Positions 23,445-34,489 of a stretch of DNA of 64,000 nt are shown piece after piece. The stretch comes from Ailurus styani (Eukaryota > Chordata > Mammalia > Carnivora > Ailuridae), in assembly GCA_002007465.1 (NCBI GenBank), contig LNAC01000728.1:310001-374000 (forward strand), in the 5' to 3' direction. Both the position numbers and the translations under genes were made by a program. The notes under the pieces were generated by a model. That model had not been told where the DNA came from, did no database searches, and saw nothing but the letters and a program-made list of their open reading frames with translations. How positions within the stretch are numbered: position 1 is the first letter of the stretch; each line of letters starts with the position of its first letter.

Positions 23445-23780
23445 TGAACAGGGCTAATTGGGGTGTTAATTGGAATGCTGGAATTTTCCCTCAGAGCTTT
23501 GATGCAGAATCAATGACTGTGACCAGCATTTTCAGCATAAATGCGTCTGATTAATCTCTATTTCCATAACACAGTTGTTCGGTGAGTGCTCCTTTCTGCA
23601 CAAACTCCATCAAGGAACTTCACAGAGACAGCAGCTCTCCATTTAAAATACTCAGAAAATAGCTCTGCCAGTTAAAAAAAATATATAGGATTTCAAAGAC
23701 CTATTTAACCTTTGCACAGATATTTCAAAGCAGCAGTATATTCAATTAAAAAGGAACACTTAAAAACAAATAATATTTTT
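23445..23780. promoter_or_regulatory. Candidate conserved non-coding element (homeodomain-type motifs)
   Basis: The segment is repeat-free with two TAATTG cores exactly 12 bp apart (23455-23460, 23467-23472), a TGATTAATC at 23548-23556 and a TTCAATTAAAA near 23742. The motif density suggests an enhancer, but short AT-rich motifs are common by chance. Conservation was not tested. Confidence -1.
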
Positions 23781-24740
23781 TTTGCAGTATCTTAGCAACA
23801 AGTGTTTGAACCCATGCTTAGAACTAAGAATTGAGATTTTGCCAAAAGGGCCACATACTAGTGATATCTTCTTTTAACAAATGGAATAAATCTAATATTG
23901 TTTTGGACAAGTTAACGTTGGATTACATCATAATACGAAATCCTGACAACACAGCCACAATAGAGGGAGGACACAGTTTTGAAAGAGAAAAGCAAATACT
24001 ATTAGCTCCTTTACACCTAGGCTTCAACTCAGGCACCTAAACCTGAATGACCAGGCGAGTTCATTTCCGCAATCCCTGGTCATTCAGAACTCAACTTTCC
24101 AACAGGGGTCTCAGAGGCGTGGAGCTCTGTCCCCATTCGTCATAGCCTTCCTCAAGATAGAGGTTCACATAGAATTAAACTCAGTGATCCTTAATCCATT
24201 TAAGAATTTGATATAACCCTTACTCTAGAAAACTGGACCCCCCAGTTGCTCATGCAACGTATTTATGCAGGTTTATAGAACCTGCATGAACATATTCATC
24301 AGGTTTATAGAACAGGCTAAACTTTCAATCCCACAATTATTCACTGTGCCCTCATCATAATTCCCTCTGTTACATTTTGCTAACTTCTATAACCTTAGTG
24401 AAAGCAGGTGACAGAGGTGACTAGTTCTATGATCCTGGGCTCATGTCACAATATAATTTGCTCATTCAAAGGGGGCAAAAAGTGGAGTAAGAGTGTTGGC
24501 TACAAAGTCACATTTGGATTAATTGAAGATGAAATTCTTTTTCTTTTTTAAAAGTACTTCTGCCTTGGCCATTTAGGTGCCAGTTGGTGTATGCTGGTAG
24601 ATATAGTATCAACCTCTAAGAAATCCCTCTCCCCTCTTAAAAAACTGTAATTACCTTTAACAGACTCACAAGAATGTCTTCAGTCAAGGCCAGTTGTCCA
24701 GCTACATTTCCAAAATTCTAAAGTATGTAACAACAACCGA
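23781..24740. other. Non-repetitive stretch
   Basis: Nothing recognised. 24240-24310 contains a short local near-repeat 'aggtttatagaac' twice (24270 and 24301). Confidence -1.
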
Positions 24741-24744
24741 ATAT

Positions 24745-24860
24745 GTTTGCTGCAATAATGAGATTATGTATGTGAAATATCTAACAGCATGATAATATGT
24801 AGGTGCCAAGCATATTGTAGTAATTATTATCATGATTATTGGATATAATTATAATCTTTT
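24745..24860 (+). mobile_element. Probable MIR 3' part, sense
   Basis: 'gagattatgtatgtgaaatatctaacagcatgataatatgtaggtgcc' followed by 'attattatcatgattatt' matches the MIR 3' half loosely. Confidence -1.
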
Positions 24861-25009
24861 AGTGTGATGTAATTGCTAGCAGCATCCTTGACTCAATTTA
24901 GGTGAAGCCAAAAGAGACCACACATTGAGATGGTGAACCATTTAAAATATTTCTTAGGTCTGTTGGAATCTCTCCCTGATCACAGAAAATCTAGCTCTTT
25001 TTTATAGTC

Positions 25010-25340
25010 AGTCATTCGGCAAATATTTACTATTTTCAGGGGTCTAATTTATGCCAGGCACTGTGCTAGGTGCCAGACATTAAAAAATAAGCACAATGTA
25101 GTCTCTGACTTCAAGAGATATATAATACAGAAGAAGAAAGAGACACATAAATAGGTAATTGTGATATTGTGTGGAAAGTGAGAAATATGTACACTCCACA
25201 TTATGGGAACACAAAGGAGGTCAAACTAACCTGAGCTGGTCAAGGAGTTATTTTAGTGCAGATCTGCCAGAAACAGGGACTGAGGGAAAAGCGTACTTGG
25301 GAGTACGACCCAGAGAACCAGGACAGAAAGAAGTAAGGTG
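25010..25340 (-). mobile_element. L2-like relic, antisense
   Basis: 'tatgccaggcactgtgctaggtgccagacatta' and 'tgacttcaagagatatataatacag' match the L2 3' end in reverse. Upstream L2-like text continues to about 25340. A 100-codon ORF (25171-25473, plus) lies across it and is not a gene. Confidence -1.
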
Positions 25341-26185
25341 GGGGGAGCTGCAGGAGGAACAAATGCAGAGATGGGGTGTGCACTGCCCATCTGGATACAG
25401 CCTCATTAGAAAATACGGACAGTTGCCCTTTTTCTCACATCATCTTGAGAAAGACAAGCACACACAATATTAACTACCTGTTCTCAAAATACTACATGGG
25501 GTTGAGGAAGGGAGAATATTTCTTCCAATGGCTTTCTCCTGCCTCTGTCTCCCACTGGTAAAAATCTATTAACTCCTGGATTATGTCATCAGGCTTCCCT
25601 GGGCCAGAGTCCCCAGGGGTCCAGTCAAACTCTTTTTGTCAGTTGACATAGTATATAAGACTCCTCAAGCTCTAGTGGAGACCAGCAGCTGCAGGAACAT
25701 GGCACCGTACTATGGAACTAGCTCAAGTTCTTGCTCATAACTTTTAGTCTAGAAGAGTCTAATGGCCAACACCCCAAGACCCAGAGAGAGACATAGCATA
25801 GCTGCATGGATCTGGGTAGTGTAAGAACTGTATTTTATACAGAGAGAAAAGAAATGGCTTATCAGAAATTTCCAGAAGAAGGTAGATATTATGACTTGAG
25901 AGGGGACAGAGAATTTTCTGGTAAGAAACTACATGCTTTAATAAAGGTTAAGGCCAGCATGGCTTGAACAACAAACACTGAATGGAGCGTATATGCATCT
26001 GAGAGGGAGGGAAGCTAGTAACTTGAGAGAGCAGATTTCCCCCTCCAGCAACTCTAGACAGGATGGCAAAATGGGAGCAACCAGAAGATCAGGAAACATT
26101 TCCTCCTCTAGAAACATGCCTGCATCCAAAGAAAATGCTTTCCCTCCAAGGATGCAGAGAACACCTCATCTCTTTCATCTGCCTG
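25341..26185. other. Non-repetitive stretch
   Basis: No gene or clear repeat recognised. Small overlapping ORFs on both strands at 25938-26308 have no family match. Confidence -1.
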
Positions 26186-26189
26186 TTCT

Positions 26190-27055
26190 CTTACGCATGC
26201 ATTCATTCATCTAACATCTATTCAGCTCTGCCAGCCAGGTGCCATAATAGCCATCTGGGGAACAGAGTGAATAGGTCACCTTTGAGATGTGACTACATCT
26301 CACAATGACAGACACACAAACAATGCCTGGTAGTAAACACTCCAGCAGATACGTGCAACAATGGGAGCACAGAGGGAGAGACAGATGACTCTTTGAAGAG
26401 GGTAAGAAAATGCTCATCAATCCTAAAGGGGGCACGTGTAGGATGAGCCTTGGAGAACAAAGGCTCAGTTTGTCCTGCAAGGAACAGAAAGCCAAATATC
26501 CCATTAGTCCTTATGTTTCACAAATAAGTGAAACCATATGATAATTGACTTTCTCTGCTTGACTTATTTCACTTAGCATAATCTCTTCCAGTCCCATTCA
26601 TGTTGATGCAAAAGTTGGGTATTCATCCTTTCTAATGGCTGAATAATATTCCATTGTATATATGGACTACATCTTCTTTATCCATTCATCTGTTGAAGGG
26701 CATCTCAGCTCTTTCTGTAGTTTGGTGATTGTGGACATTGCCGCTATTAACAATGGGGTGCATATGGCCCTTCTTTTTACTACATCTGTATCTTTGGGTT
26801 AAATACCCAGTAGTGCAATTGCTGGGTCATGGAGCACTGGGTGTTATACACAAACAATGAATCATGGAACACTACATCAAAAACTAAAGATGTACTGTAT
26901 GGTGACTAACATAACAAAATAATAATAAAAGAAATCCCATTAGTGAATGTACCAGGTGAAAAGCAGAATTGGGAGGGACTATGCTCTGTGCAGGGACTGG
27001 TTGAGGGGTCAGTGTGACTGGAGCGTGGGTCTCAGAAAGCAAACAGTGGCAGACC
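26190..27055 (-). mobile_element. L2 relic, antisense, split by an L1
   Basis: 'catgcattcattcatctaacatctattcagctctgcc' begins the antisense L2, which continues to about 26497 and resumes at 26945 ('gaatgtaccaggtgaaaagc' to 'gggtctcagaaagc'). The L1 at 26509-26933 sits inside it, so the L2 is the older element. Confidence -1.
26509..26933. mobile_element. Carnivore L1 3' end with 5' inversion (twin priming)
   Basis: 26509-26830 is antisense L1 near-3' sequence ('aaccatatgataattgactttc', 'agcataatctcttccagtc', 'tgctgggtcat'). 26831-26933 is the sense terminal 3' UTR ('ggagcactgggtgttatacac' to 'gactaacataac', A-rich tail). A target-site duplication ATCCCATTAGT flanks the whole unit (26498-26508 and 26934-26944), so it is a single insertion event. 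The join at 26828-26830 has a short 'cat' common to both partners. Confidence -1.
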
Positions 27056-27059
27056 TAGG

Positions 27060-28980
27060 ATGATAATCCAGGGTACCTCACTTCCACCAGGCTAATCCTC
27101 CTACAAATTGACAAGCTTCCCCACACGTCAATCAAACACCAGTTCCAAAACATCCCATGCTATTACAGCTAGGCATCACGGAGCTACCCAAAAGGAAGGG
27201 AGAGAGGATTTGCTCTTAGAACCTTCTCCTAAGTGAGCCCTCATCCAGTCATCCGTTGGAGACTGTTTCCCACCGCAGCTCACCTTGGGGTCAGTTCACC
27301 AGAAATGTGGTCAGAGTCACAGCACAGCTGGCAGCAGATAACCCCTCCCCTTGCCTTTGATCTGCGGGCATGGTGATTGTCAGACTGTACATTTCAGCTA
27401 GTGATGAAAACACTAACGACACCGCAACCCCAACCCTTAACCCTGAGCCACAGGTTGATAATGTTCCCTAGAGCAAGTAAGGGTACTATCTGGAGCTTGA
27501 GCCATGGTGTTTGAAGAAAACCCCAAATAGAGCCTCTCTGGTTTTTGGCCTGACAAGATGTTCCGATGGTGTGGGGATTTGCTCCTTGCAGGCAGATGTC
27601 ACATTCAAATGAAAGTTGTTTTATACACGGATCTGAAAAAACCCTGAGAATGTTTGCTATTAAACTCAGGCTAGCTGGCCCACCCCGAGCATGGAGACAA
27701 TCAGCCTCTCAGATGCGAGGAAACTTGGAAAGATGTCTCTAGGCCTTGGCACAGCACAGGCTTTCTGGGCCTTGGTGACATATAGGTGCTTTATAATGTA
27801 GCCCATTTGTTATGCTGTTTAAATATGTATATGCTGGGTACAGAAAGCTAATATCTGGAACAATAAGGTAATCCTATATGCTTTTCAATGAAAAACACGA
27901 GCAGAGGGCTACTTGTTGCCAGAATTCTGCCATTCTCACTTAATTCTGTCTTTCAGTTACGTGATATCTCCGAAAGCATACTTTGTTAAAACTGCCTGGA
28001 GAAAATGAGCTACAAACAATATCCACTCTGCCTTTGAGAACCATGAGGTCAATGAAACATAGTTTTATTTGTGACTCAAAGAAAGATTACCAGAGAGAGA
28101 GAGATTGTAGCACTTCTGGGAAAGGTTACTTCTGGGTTGCTTAGTCCCCACTCCCACTGGCTGCCCACTGCGCCTGAAAGGATGTAAGTGTGGGGATGGG
28201 TGGGTGAAGAGGGTGAGAGAAGAGGACAACTACGCCTTCCCCCATATTTTGAAAAGAACTTCCTAGCCGAAAGAGAGTAAGGCTTTTTGGCAAGTTAGCA
28301 GCAGAAGCCTCCCCCTGGCCTTGTCCATATGTTACAGTCAGGGGTGGAACAAAGAGCTAAATCAAAACTGAAATCAGTGGGGGTAGGACTGCAGGGAGAG
28401 GAGCTAGGGAACCTGCAAATAAGCGGATGCCCATCTGAGCTCTGAAGAGGAGACGCTCACTCACCATCAACTGCTGTGACCTGAGAGTGGGAGGAATCCA
28501 AGCTCGTCCGGGCGCCAGCTGGCAAGTTCCCTGCTCCCGAGGGCTTTCTGTGCCTCGGAGAGGGAATATGCGCTGTGGGTACATAGGGGTGAATTATGTA
28601 TCCACCCTGACCTTCAGGTCCTTTTTGAAAATTGAATGATGGTCTCGAGTTCATAGGGCTGTGCAAGAAATCAAAATAACTTATACAAAATTGCCAAGTA
28701 CAGTGTCTGATATAAACTGGGATGGCAACAATTAGGTAGCTATCTTGAGATACATCATTGCCCCTAAAGAAATTATCCTCCAAAAACTTGGAAGATGAAG
28801 TCCTACCAGATACCTAAACAAACAGGACTCCATTGCATTTTCTCCCTCCCTCAGCATCCCCATTGGCCAAGAAGGATCCCATTAGCTCAGCCTCACCTCC
28901 CATACCAGTTCCTCTGAGAAGCACTCACCCATTCTCCAGGAGAGGAAGTTTTGGGAGCCGGTTCTGTGCTCTTAATATCA
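27060..28980. other. About 1.9 kb of unique DNA, fairly GC-balanced
   Basis: No repeat and no recognisable exon. ORFs (for example 108 codons, minus, 28457-28783) match nothing I know. This is one of the longest repeat-free stretches in the window and a reasonable place to look for conserved non-coding sequence. Confidence -1.
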
Positions 28981-28984
28981 CAGA

Positions 28985-29205
28985 CCTTGTTGAACTTTGT
29001 TGGGATTCCCTACACCCTTGTCTGTTTCTTCCACCAGCATGTGAGCTCACTGTGACTTCCGTCTTAATTTACCTCTGGATTCCGCTCCACCCATGGCTAA
29101 TATAAAGTGATATAGAATAAGCATTTGGAACATATCTTATAAAAAGTAAATGTATGAATAAATGAATACATGAATAGAATTAAATGAATAACCATTTCCC
29201 CCATC
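28985..29205 (+). mobile_element. L2 3' end, sense
   Basis: 'tcttccaccagcatgtgagctcactgtgact' and 'aataagcatttggaacat' lead to '(GAAT)n'-like 'atgaataaatgaatacatgaatag', the L2 3' terminal pattern. Confidence -1.
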
Positions 29206-31695
29206 TCCCAGCTAAAAGTTCAAACAGATGACTCAGTCACAAATAGGCTTCCCTGGTCTTCTCGCTCACCATGAAAACACAGGCAGGGAAGTCCTCGGCA
29301 AACCACATCTTAGAAGACATGAGTGTGTGATCTCTGTTTCTCTGGATGAATTTCTACTCTGCGGAATCACACGGTTGTGTAAACCGCTGTCAGACTCAGA
29401 GGAGCCCGCTGCTTTAAGAGTGGGAGAGTCGAGATTGTTTAGCAGCCAAAGCTAACTCACTGGAACAAGCATCTTCTTTTCTCTAAATGTTTACAGCATC
29501 ATCTCGTTGGTACTTTCATGGCCCATTTCTATCTCAGAACGAAGCATGGTTCAGAGTCACTCTTGCACTTGTTGGCCCAGTTACATTCCCAAGAAGAGAA
29601 TGTTTCGGAAGAAACATCAGAGCTCATCTGTATTTGGAGGCAGCACAGAGCACACACCCAAATGACAAGTGCGGCTGATGACTCCACAGGGGCATCTGTG
29701 TCACCTTCTTCCTGGTCTCAGGAAAGCTCAGGAACAGGTTAGCTGTCTTGCCCTCTTGTTCACATTGTATTATACATTCACCCCATCTCTTGAGAGCAGC
29801 CCTGATCTAAAGGACATGGAAGGCTGGGAAGACACACACCTACAGTGGAGGTATTGATGAATGTGGAGGATGGGTAAGAACACAGGACATGAAATACCAG
29901 AGTATTTAAAGCACAGAACCTACTTTTGCCTTGTTAGACAAACCTCAGGAAATGGAGAATCACAGGAAGTCTTCAGACCTGTGTGCAATCTTTCATCTGT
30001 CAACCTTTACTGAGTCCTGACATGGTGTAAGTGTCCATGCATGTGTCTGGGGCTGCTTGCATCAGTCTCGAGAGACTCAGGATTCCCACATACTCTGCTG
30101 GGGATTGAGAGAGGGCTCAATAAGTAAGTAAATGCCCTTTTCATCCTGATTTAATTCATAAAATACTTAGGGTAACTTTGGATTTTCAATTAAGTGAGTT
30201 TTCAAATATTTTACCCCATTTTTAGACAGACTTAACAGTAGTAATTTGCAGTGATTAATAATTCTTTGAGTGTCTGAAGGGATAGAACCTTCTGCTCCAA
30301 GACTGTTCTCCAAATAACTGAGAGCAAACCAGATGGTACTTTCTCTTTAAGCAGGCTGGCTTCTAAAGAGGCACATGATGTTTTGTTCTATTTCCTTTCC
30401 CAACTCGCAAATTGTGTAACTACCTCCTCCTTCAAAGGCGTGAAGGGTAGACAGGACTGGAGTGTTTCATTATCTAAAAGTCCCTCAGTATGGAAATAGA
30501 CAGAGTCCTCTATCATGTTGCTAATGCTCACACACACCAGGAAGAAAGGCCTGCTCCTCTCCAAGCAAGAGAACAGCTAGTCCTCCTCTGTTAGCTAGAC
30601 CTTAGCAGAATCATGATGAAAGACTAGCCAATGGAGATTATACCTGCTTTTGGGATATAGTCATAAAAAGCAAATAAATCAACATTTAGGTGAGTGTTTT
30701 TCTCTCTTAATGGGAGATCCCGTCCCTCTTCTTCCACTATAGGAGAAAAAAGCAATCCCAACAAAGTTGATTAAGACCTACAATTTATTCAGAATTGTAA
30801 CAGCTAGTTCTGATCTGGGTCAACCAACATTTATTTGCCCATTTTCTCAAAACTTCTGCAGCTAAAATTATAAGCCATGAAATTTGCTGGTCAAAATAAT
30901 TGTATTCAAGCAATGGGCCTAACACAGGTTAAGGATATTTCTCAGGGACTTACTAAGACTGGATAATTAACAAACATTTCAGATATATGTCAAATGTTTA
31001 AGATGGAATTTTTTATTTCTCACAAAGATTAATTTAAAAAATATTACTCAAAAATTTCTATTTTCCAAGCATTATTGCTAGTCTGGCTTTACTGCATTAA
31101 CACTTAAAACAAATAAAACTGAGTCATGATTTCTGTTAGTTACATAAATATATTCTGCTGAAGCTTAAATTATCATCTGTCTTAGCAAAGGGTTATATAT
31201 TATATTAGCGGTCAGTGACCGATTAGTTATTTATTCTCTTAAAGAGTAACTGAAGGAGATTAATATTCTGATAAGCATGTCACTGATTTCTGGGGAGTGC
31301 CTGGTTTTCTTTCATCACATGAGCTATAATGTGTCAGACATAAATTCCATTATAATTACAATTAGTACTAATGCCTCCCAAATTATATTTAATGGAAAGG
31401 TCATTACTTTAACTACAAATAATTTCTTTCTTAAAAGTTTTAAATGGATTTCCACACACCAAAAAAATCACGGTTAAAATAATGTTGGAGAAAGAACAGT
31501 AAGTAAATCAGGAGATAGGTTAAAAAAAAGAGAGAGAGAGACGGGGTATTTTGCTTATTTTTCCAGCTGGGTTACATTTTTTACCCATGTTCTGCCATGT
31601 CAGTTTTTGATGATGGTGGGAGAGGGTGGGGAGGAGGTGAAGAGAGGTAGAAAGAGAAGAGAGGAGAAGGTCCTAATGTTGGCCCCGGGTAGTTG
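29206..31695. other. About 2.5 kb, mostly unique
   Basis: No gene recognised. There are no CpG clusters. 31527-31541 is a short GA run and 31610-31670 is a G/A-rich tract. Confidence -1.
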
Positions 31696-31699
31696 GTAT

Positions 31700-31890
31700 G
31701 TTCCCAACACAGTGCACGAGGCTTACAAATTCTTTTAATTCTTACAATGACCCTGTGAAGTCAATACATCTCCTAGTTTACGGAGTAACAAAATGAGTCT
31801 CCTAGTTAAATCCCTGAGCAATTTTACTCTGCCAGGGGTATGAGGAAGTGAAAATTAAACCTAGGCCTATCCAGCTCCAGACCTCCCACT
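31700..31890 (-). mobile_element. MIR, antisense
   Basis: 'aattcttacaatgaccctgtgaagtcaatac' followed by 'ttacggagtaacaaaatgag' and 'aaacctaggcctatccagctcc' gives the MIR order in reverse. Confidence -1.
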
Positions 31891-32469
31891 CCCATAGGCA
31901 ATGGTTATCGCTTCTCATTCTTCTGGTAATGAATCCTGCTGGCAGGAGCCCCACATTCCCATCTGGGTGAATGGGTAAAAACCCGACCTAGGTTATGCTG
32001 GGCTATGTGATGAAGACACCAAGTCTGCCACGTGGTACTAGGAGTCCCTCTCTGATTCTTCCGTGAGCTGGGTTCCCCTGGGCATTTCTTCTCGGATATT
32101 TCTAAAAGCATCAGTGAAGATATAGAATACAAGAGACAAATAAAGATAATAACTCAGCCAGAGTCTTGGCAGCATGAAGATAGTTGCTTCTTAACATGAA
32201 AACAGCAAGTTATGAAATGACTATGTTGTGAAATGACCATGAGATTTAGAATTAAAAGACAAGTTTGAAGCCTTAAGGAGCTCAACATAAATTAAAAATG
32301 AACAGAAAGATGTATTCGGTATATGTTTCAAAATACACACATGTGACAGGGTTGACTTTGATAAACTATTTAGAGATGAGAACATGCTGACTAATTATCT
32401 GGGCTTGCACGAGTCAGTTCTCCAGTCTGAGTCTTAATGTCTTCAACTACAAATAGAAAGACTGGGTTA
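31891..32469. other. Non-repetitive stretch
   Basis: Nothing firmly recognised. 32400-32469 weakly resembles a MIR core in sense. Confidence -1.
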
Positions 32470-32515
32470 CACCAGTGGTTCTCAAAGTGGGAACTTGTTG
32501 GAACTGTAAATTCTT

Positions 32516-32928
32516 GGGGCTCCTGGGAGGCTCAGTTGGTTAACCATCTACCTTCTGCTCAGGTTATGATCCTGGGGTTCTGGGCTAGAGCCCTGCACAA
32601 GGCTCCCTGCTCTGTGGGGAGTCTGCTTTTCCTTCTGCCCCTCCCTGTTTGTGCTCTCTTTCTCTCTCTCAAATAAATAAACAAAATCTGGGGCGCCTGG
32701 GTGGCTCAATGGGTTAAGCCTCTGCCTTCGGCTCAGGTCATGATCTCAGGGTCCTGAGATCGAGCCCCACATCGGGCTCTCTGCTCAGCGGGGAGCCTGC
32801 TTCCCCCTCTCCCTCTGCCTGCCTCTCTGCCTACTTGTGATCTCTCTCTCTGTCAAATAAAAATAAATAAAATCTTTAAAAATAAATAAGTAAAATCTTT
32901 TTTAAATAAAATCTTAAGAAACAAAAAA
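32516..32928 (+). mobile_element. Older Can-SINE hosting a younger Can-SINE
   Basis: The outer element begins GGGGCTCCTGGGAGGCTCAG (diverged head), has a CT-rich body and (AAAT)n tail near 32671-32690, and its tail resumes after the inner SINE to about 32928. An imperfect target-site duplication GAACTGTAAATTCTTG / GAACTGTAGATCTTG (32501-32515 and 32929-32943) flanks the pair. Confidence -1.
32691..32885 (+). mobile_element. Young Can-SINE inside the tail of an older one
   Basis: A near-consensus head GGGCGCCTGGGTGGCTCAAT is followed by 'tctgcctgcctctctgccta' and an AATAAAATCTT tail. It lies exactly at the A-rich tail of the older SINE, a common target for L1 endonuclease. Confidence -1.
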
Positions 32929-33300
32929 GAACTGTAGATCTTGCCTTCTCCCCAGAACCACTAAAATAGGTCATTGACACGAGTCTCTGTGAATCTCTAA
33001 AAGAGAATATATCCGCTAGTAAGTGCAAGCCCTTCCCGTTGAGTTTTGTAAATCACGTTAGTATAGAGTACTTTATTCAGTAAGGACAACAAACATTCCT
33101 TTAGCTTCAATTGTGAGTCAAGTGAAGGCATTCTTTGATATATGGAGCCTCAACCCTCTATGCCTTGAGGATTTCACTGGTTATTGGGGAGGGAAAGGCA
33201 AGCTGACAGAAAATTAGGCATGCCAAGTGCAGCGTTAGAGGTAATGCCCTGGAAGACAGAAGAGGGAGCAATGACAGTAGGTAGGTGCTGTCACTCTGCT

Positions 33301-33328
33301 GGGAGAAGGGGGAAGGGGAGGCAGGGGG
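33301..33328 (+). repeat. G-rich tract with G-quadruplex pattern
   Basis: GGGAGAAGGGGGAAGGGG followed by AGGCAGGGGG: four G-runs with loops of five bases or fewer. Confidence -1.
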
Positions 33329-33384
33329 AACTCAGGTTCTAAGAGAAGCCTTCTAGGAGAGGGAGACTTTGAGATCCATATATT

Positions 33385-33535
33385 AACTCCAATAAGAAAA
33401 GTATTAATTTTCGTATTTTGCAGGAAAAACTGAAGATCATAGCAAAACATCCAAGTTCATGCAGCTACTGTATGAAAAGAGATGATATTTAAAGGCAGAT
33501 CTTTGGTCTTAGAAACTCCTATTTTATTTGATTCT
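33385..33535 (-). mobile_element. MIR, antisense
   Basis: 'tattttgcaggaaaaactgaagatcatag', 'ccaagttcatgcagctactgta' and 'aaaggcagatctttggtcttag' give the MIR order in reverse. Confidence -1.
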
Positions 33536-33639
33536 GTTCTCATGGTAAAGCAACTCTTAGGGGACAATGGATCCTGCCCTCCCCCATCTCTTGCCCGCAG
33601 GAATAAAGAATAATCCCTACAGTTCTGGGGGGAGGGGAG

Positions 33640-34040
33640 TCCATCAATAGTCAGTGAGGCAGCAGTGGCAGAGAGCTGGGGCCAGGCAGTCACCAGCGAG
33701 CCTATTAAATGTATCAGATGTCATCGGTACCTCCTTCATCCTTCTCACTTTGGACCTCACAGGCTGATAAGAAGGGGAAAGCGTTATAACCCAGAAGTAA
33801 AACTGTTGCGTGATTATAACCCTGACAGCCTCCCTCTAATGAGCTTCCCTGCAGATAGGGAGAGGGGAGAGTGCTTTGATCTCCATGAGCAGAAGGCTGA
33901 AAGGACCACTGTTTGGAGCAAAGCCGTCTGATGGGGTCCAGTCTTCCAGTAATCAAAGTCACAAGCTACCATCTGAGCCATTTGTGAACCACAGATAAGA
34001 TTAGCTGCTCATTTGATAGATCAACCACTGCCATCAATGG
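33640..34040. promoter_or_regulatory. Candidate regulatory element with TCF-like and GATA-like motifs
   Basis: Repeat-free segment. It holds CTTTGATC (33874-33881) and ATCAAAG (33952-33958), inverted copies of the TCF/LEF core, and two GATA cores, TGATAAG (33765-33771) and AGATAAGA (33993-34000). All four lie within about 240 bp. Function is an inference from motifs only. Confidence -1.
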
Positions 34041-34372
34041 AGGCTAATTGTATCTGAAATATGACCAGGAAAGTGTCAGCTCCTGGAGACAAGCACTTCC
34101 TTTATCCTGGGTTTGAAGCAGGAACATTTTTCGTTTGGAAACTTGAGCAAAATGTTAATGTGTGCTTCCCCACCCCACCCCCCACCGCTGCAGGCCATAA
34201 GAGAACAGGACGTGTGAGGTTCTTAGAAGGAGATATCAATCTGCATATGTATTTTTACAAAGATTCTCCATTATGGTGTCCAGAGAATATGTAATTTGGG
34301 GATGCAAGACTGGTTGGGAATGCAAGATGGAGGTCCAGGAATACTTGCATGATGGAGTTCTTACATAGCTTC

Positions 34373-34381
34373 AGAATAATA

Positions 34382-34425
<44 letters not shown>

Positions 34426-34488
34426 CAACCTAAAAAAAAACAAAATAAAAACAAACAAAACAAAAAACAAAACAAACAAACAAAAAAC
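34373..34488. repeat. (AAT)n microsatellite plus A/C-rich tract
   Basis: (AAT)n with one interruption runs 34373-34426, then A9 and (AAAAC/AAAC)n to 34488. It likely varies in length. Confidence -1.
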
Positions 34489-34489
34489 G

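Larger units (their letters stand above)
32470..32985 (+). mobile_element. MER5A-like DNA transposon relic split by two SINEs
   Basis: 32471-32513 ('ccagtggttctcaaagtgggaacttgttgg') matches the left end of MER5A. After the SINE block, 32931-32963 ends 'ctccccagaaccacta', like the right end. The interior part has been lost or diverged. Confidence -1.

Noticed and set aside
27424..27446. Telomere-like CCCTTAACCC motif
   Set aside because: There is barely more than one unit, so it is not an interstitial telomere repeat.
32437..32676. 79-codon ORF ending in a leucine-rich stretch
   Set aside because: It runs through a Can-SINE. Similar ORFs occur at 7458-7697, 20034-20240 and 56944-57141 for the same reason.
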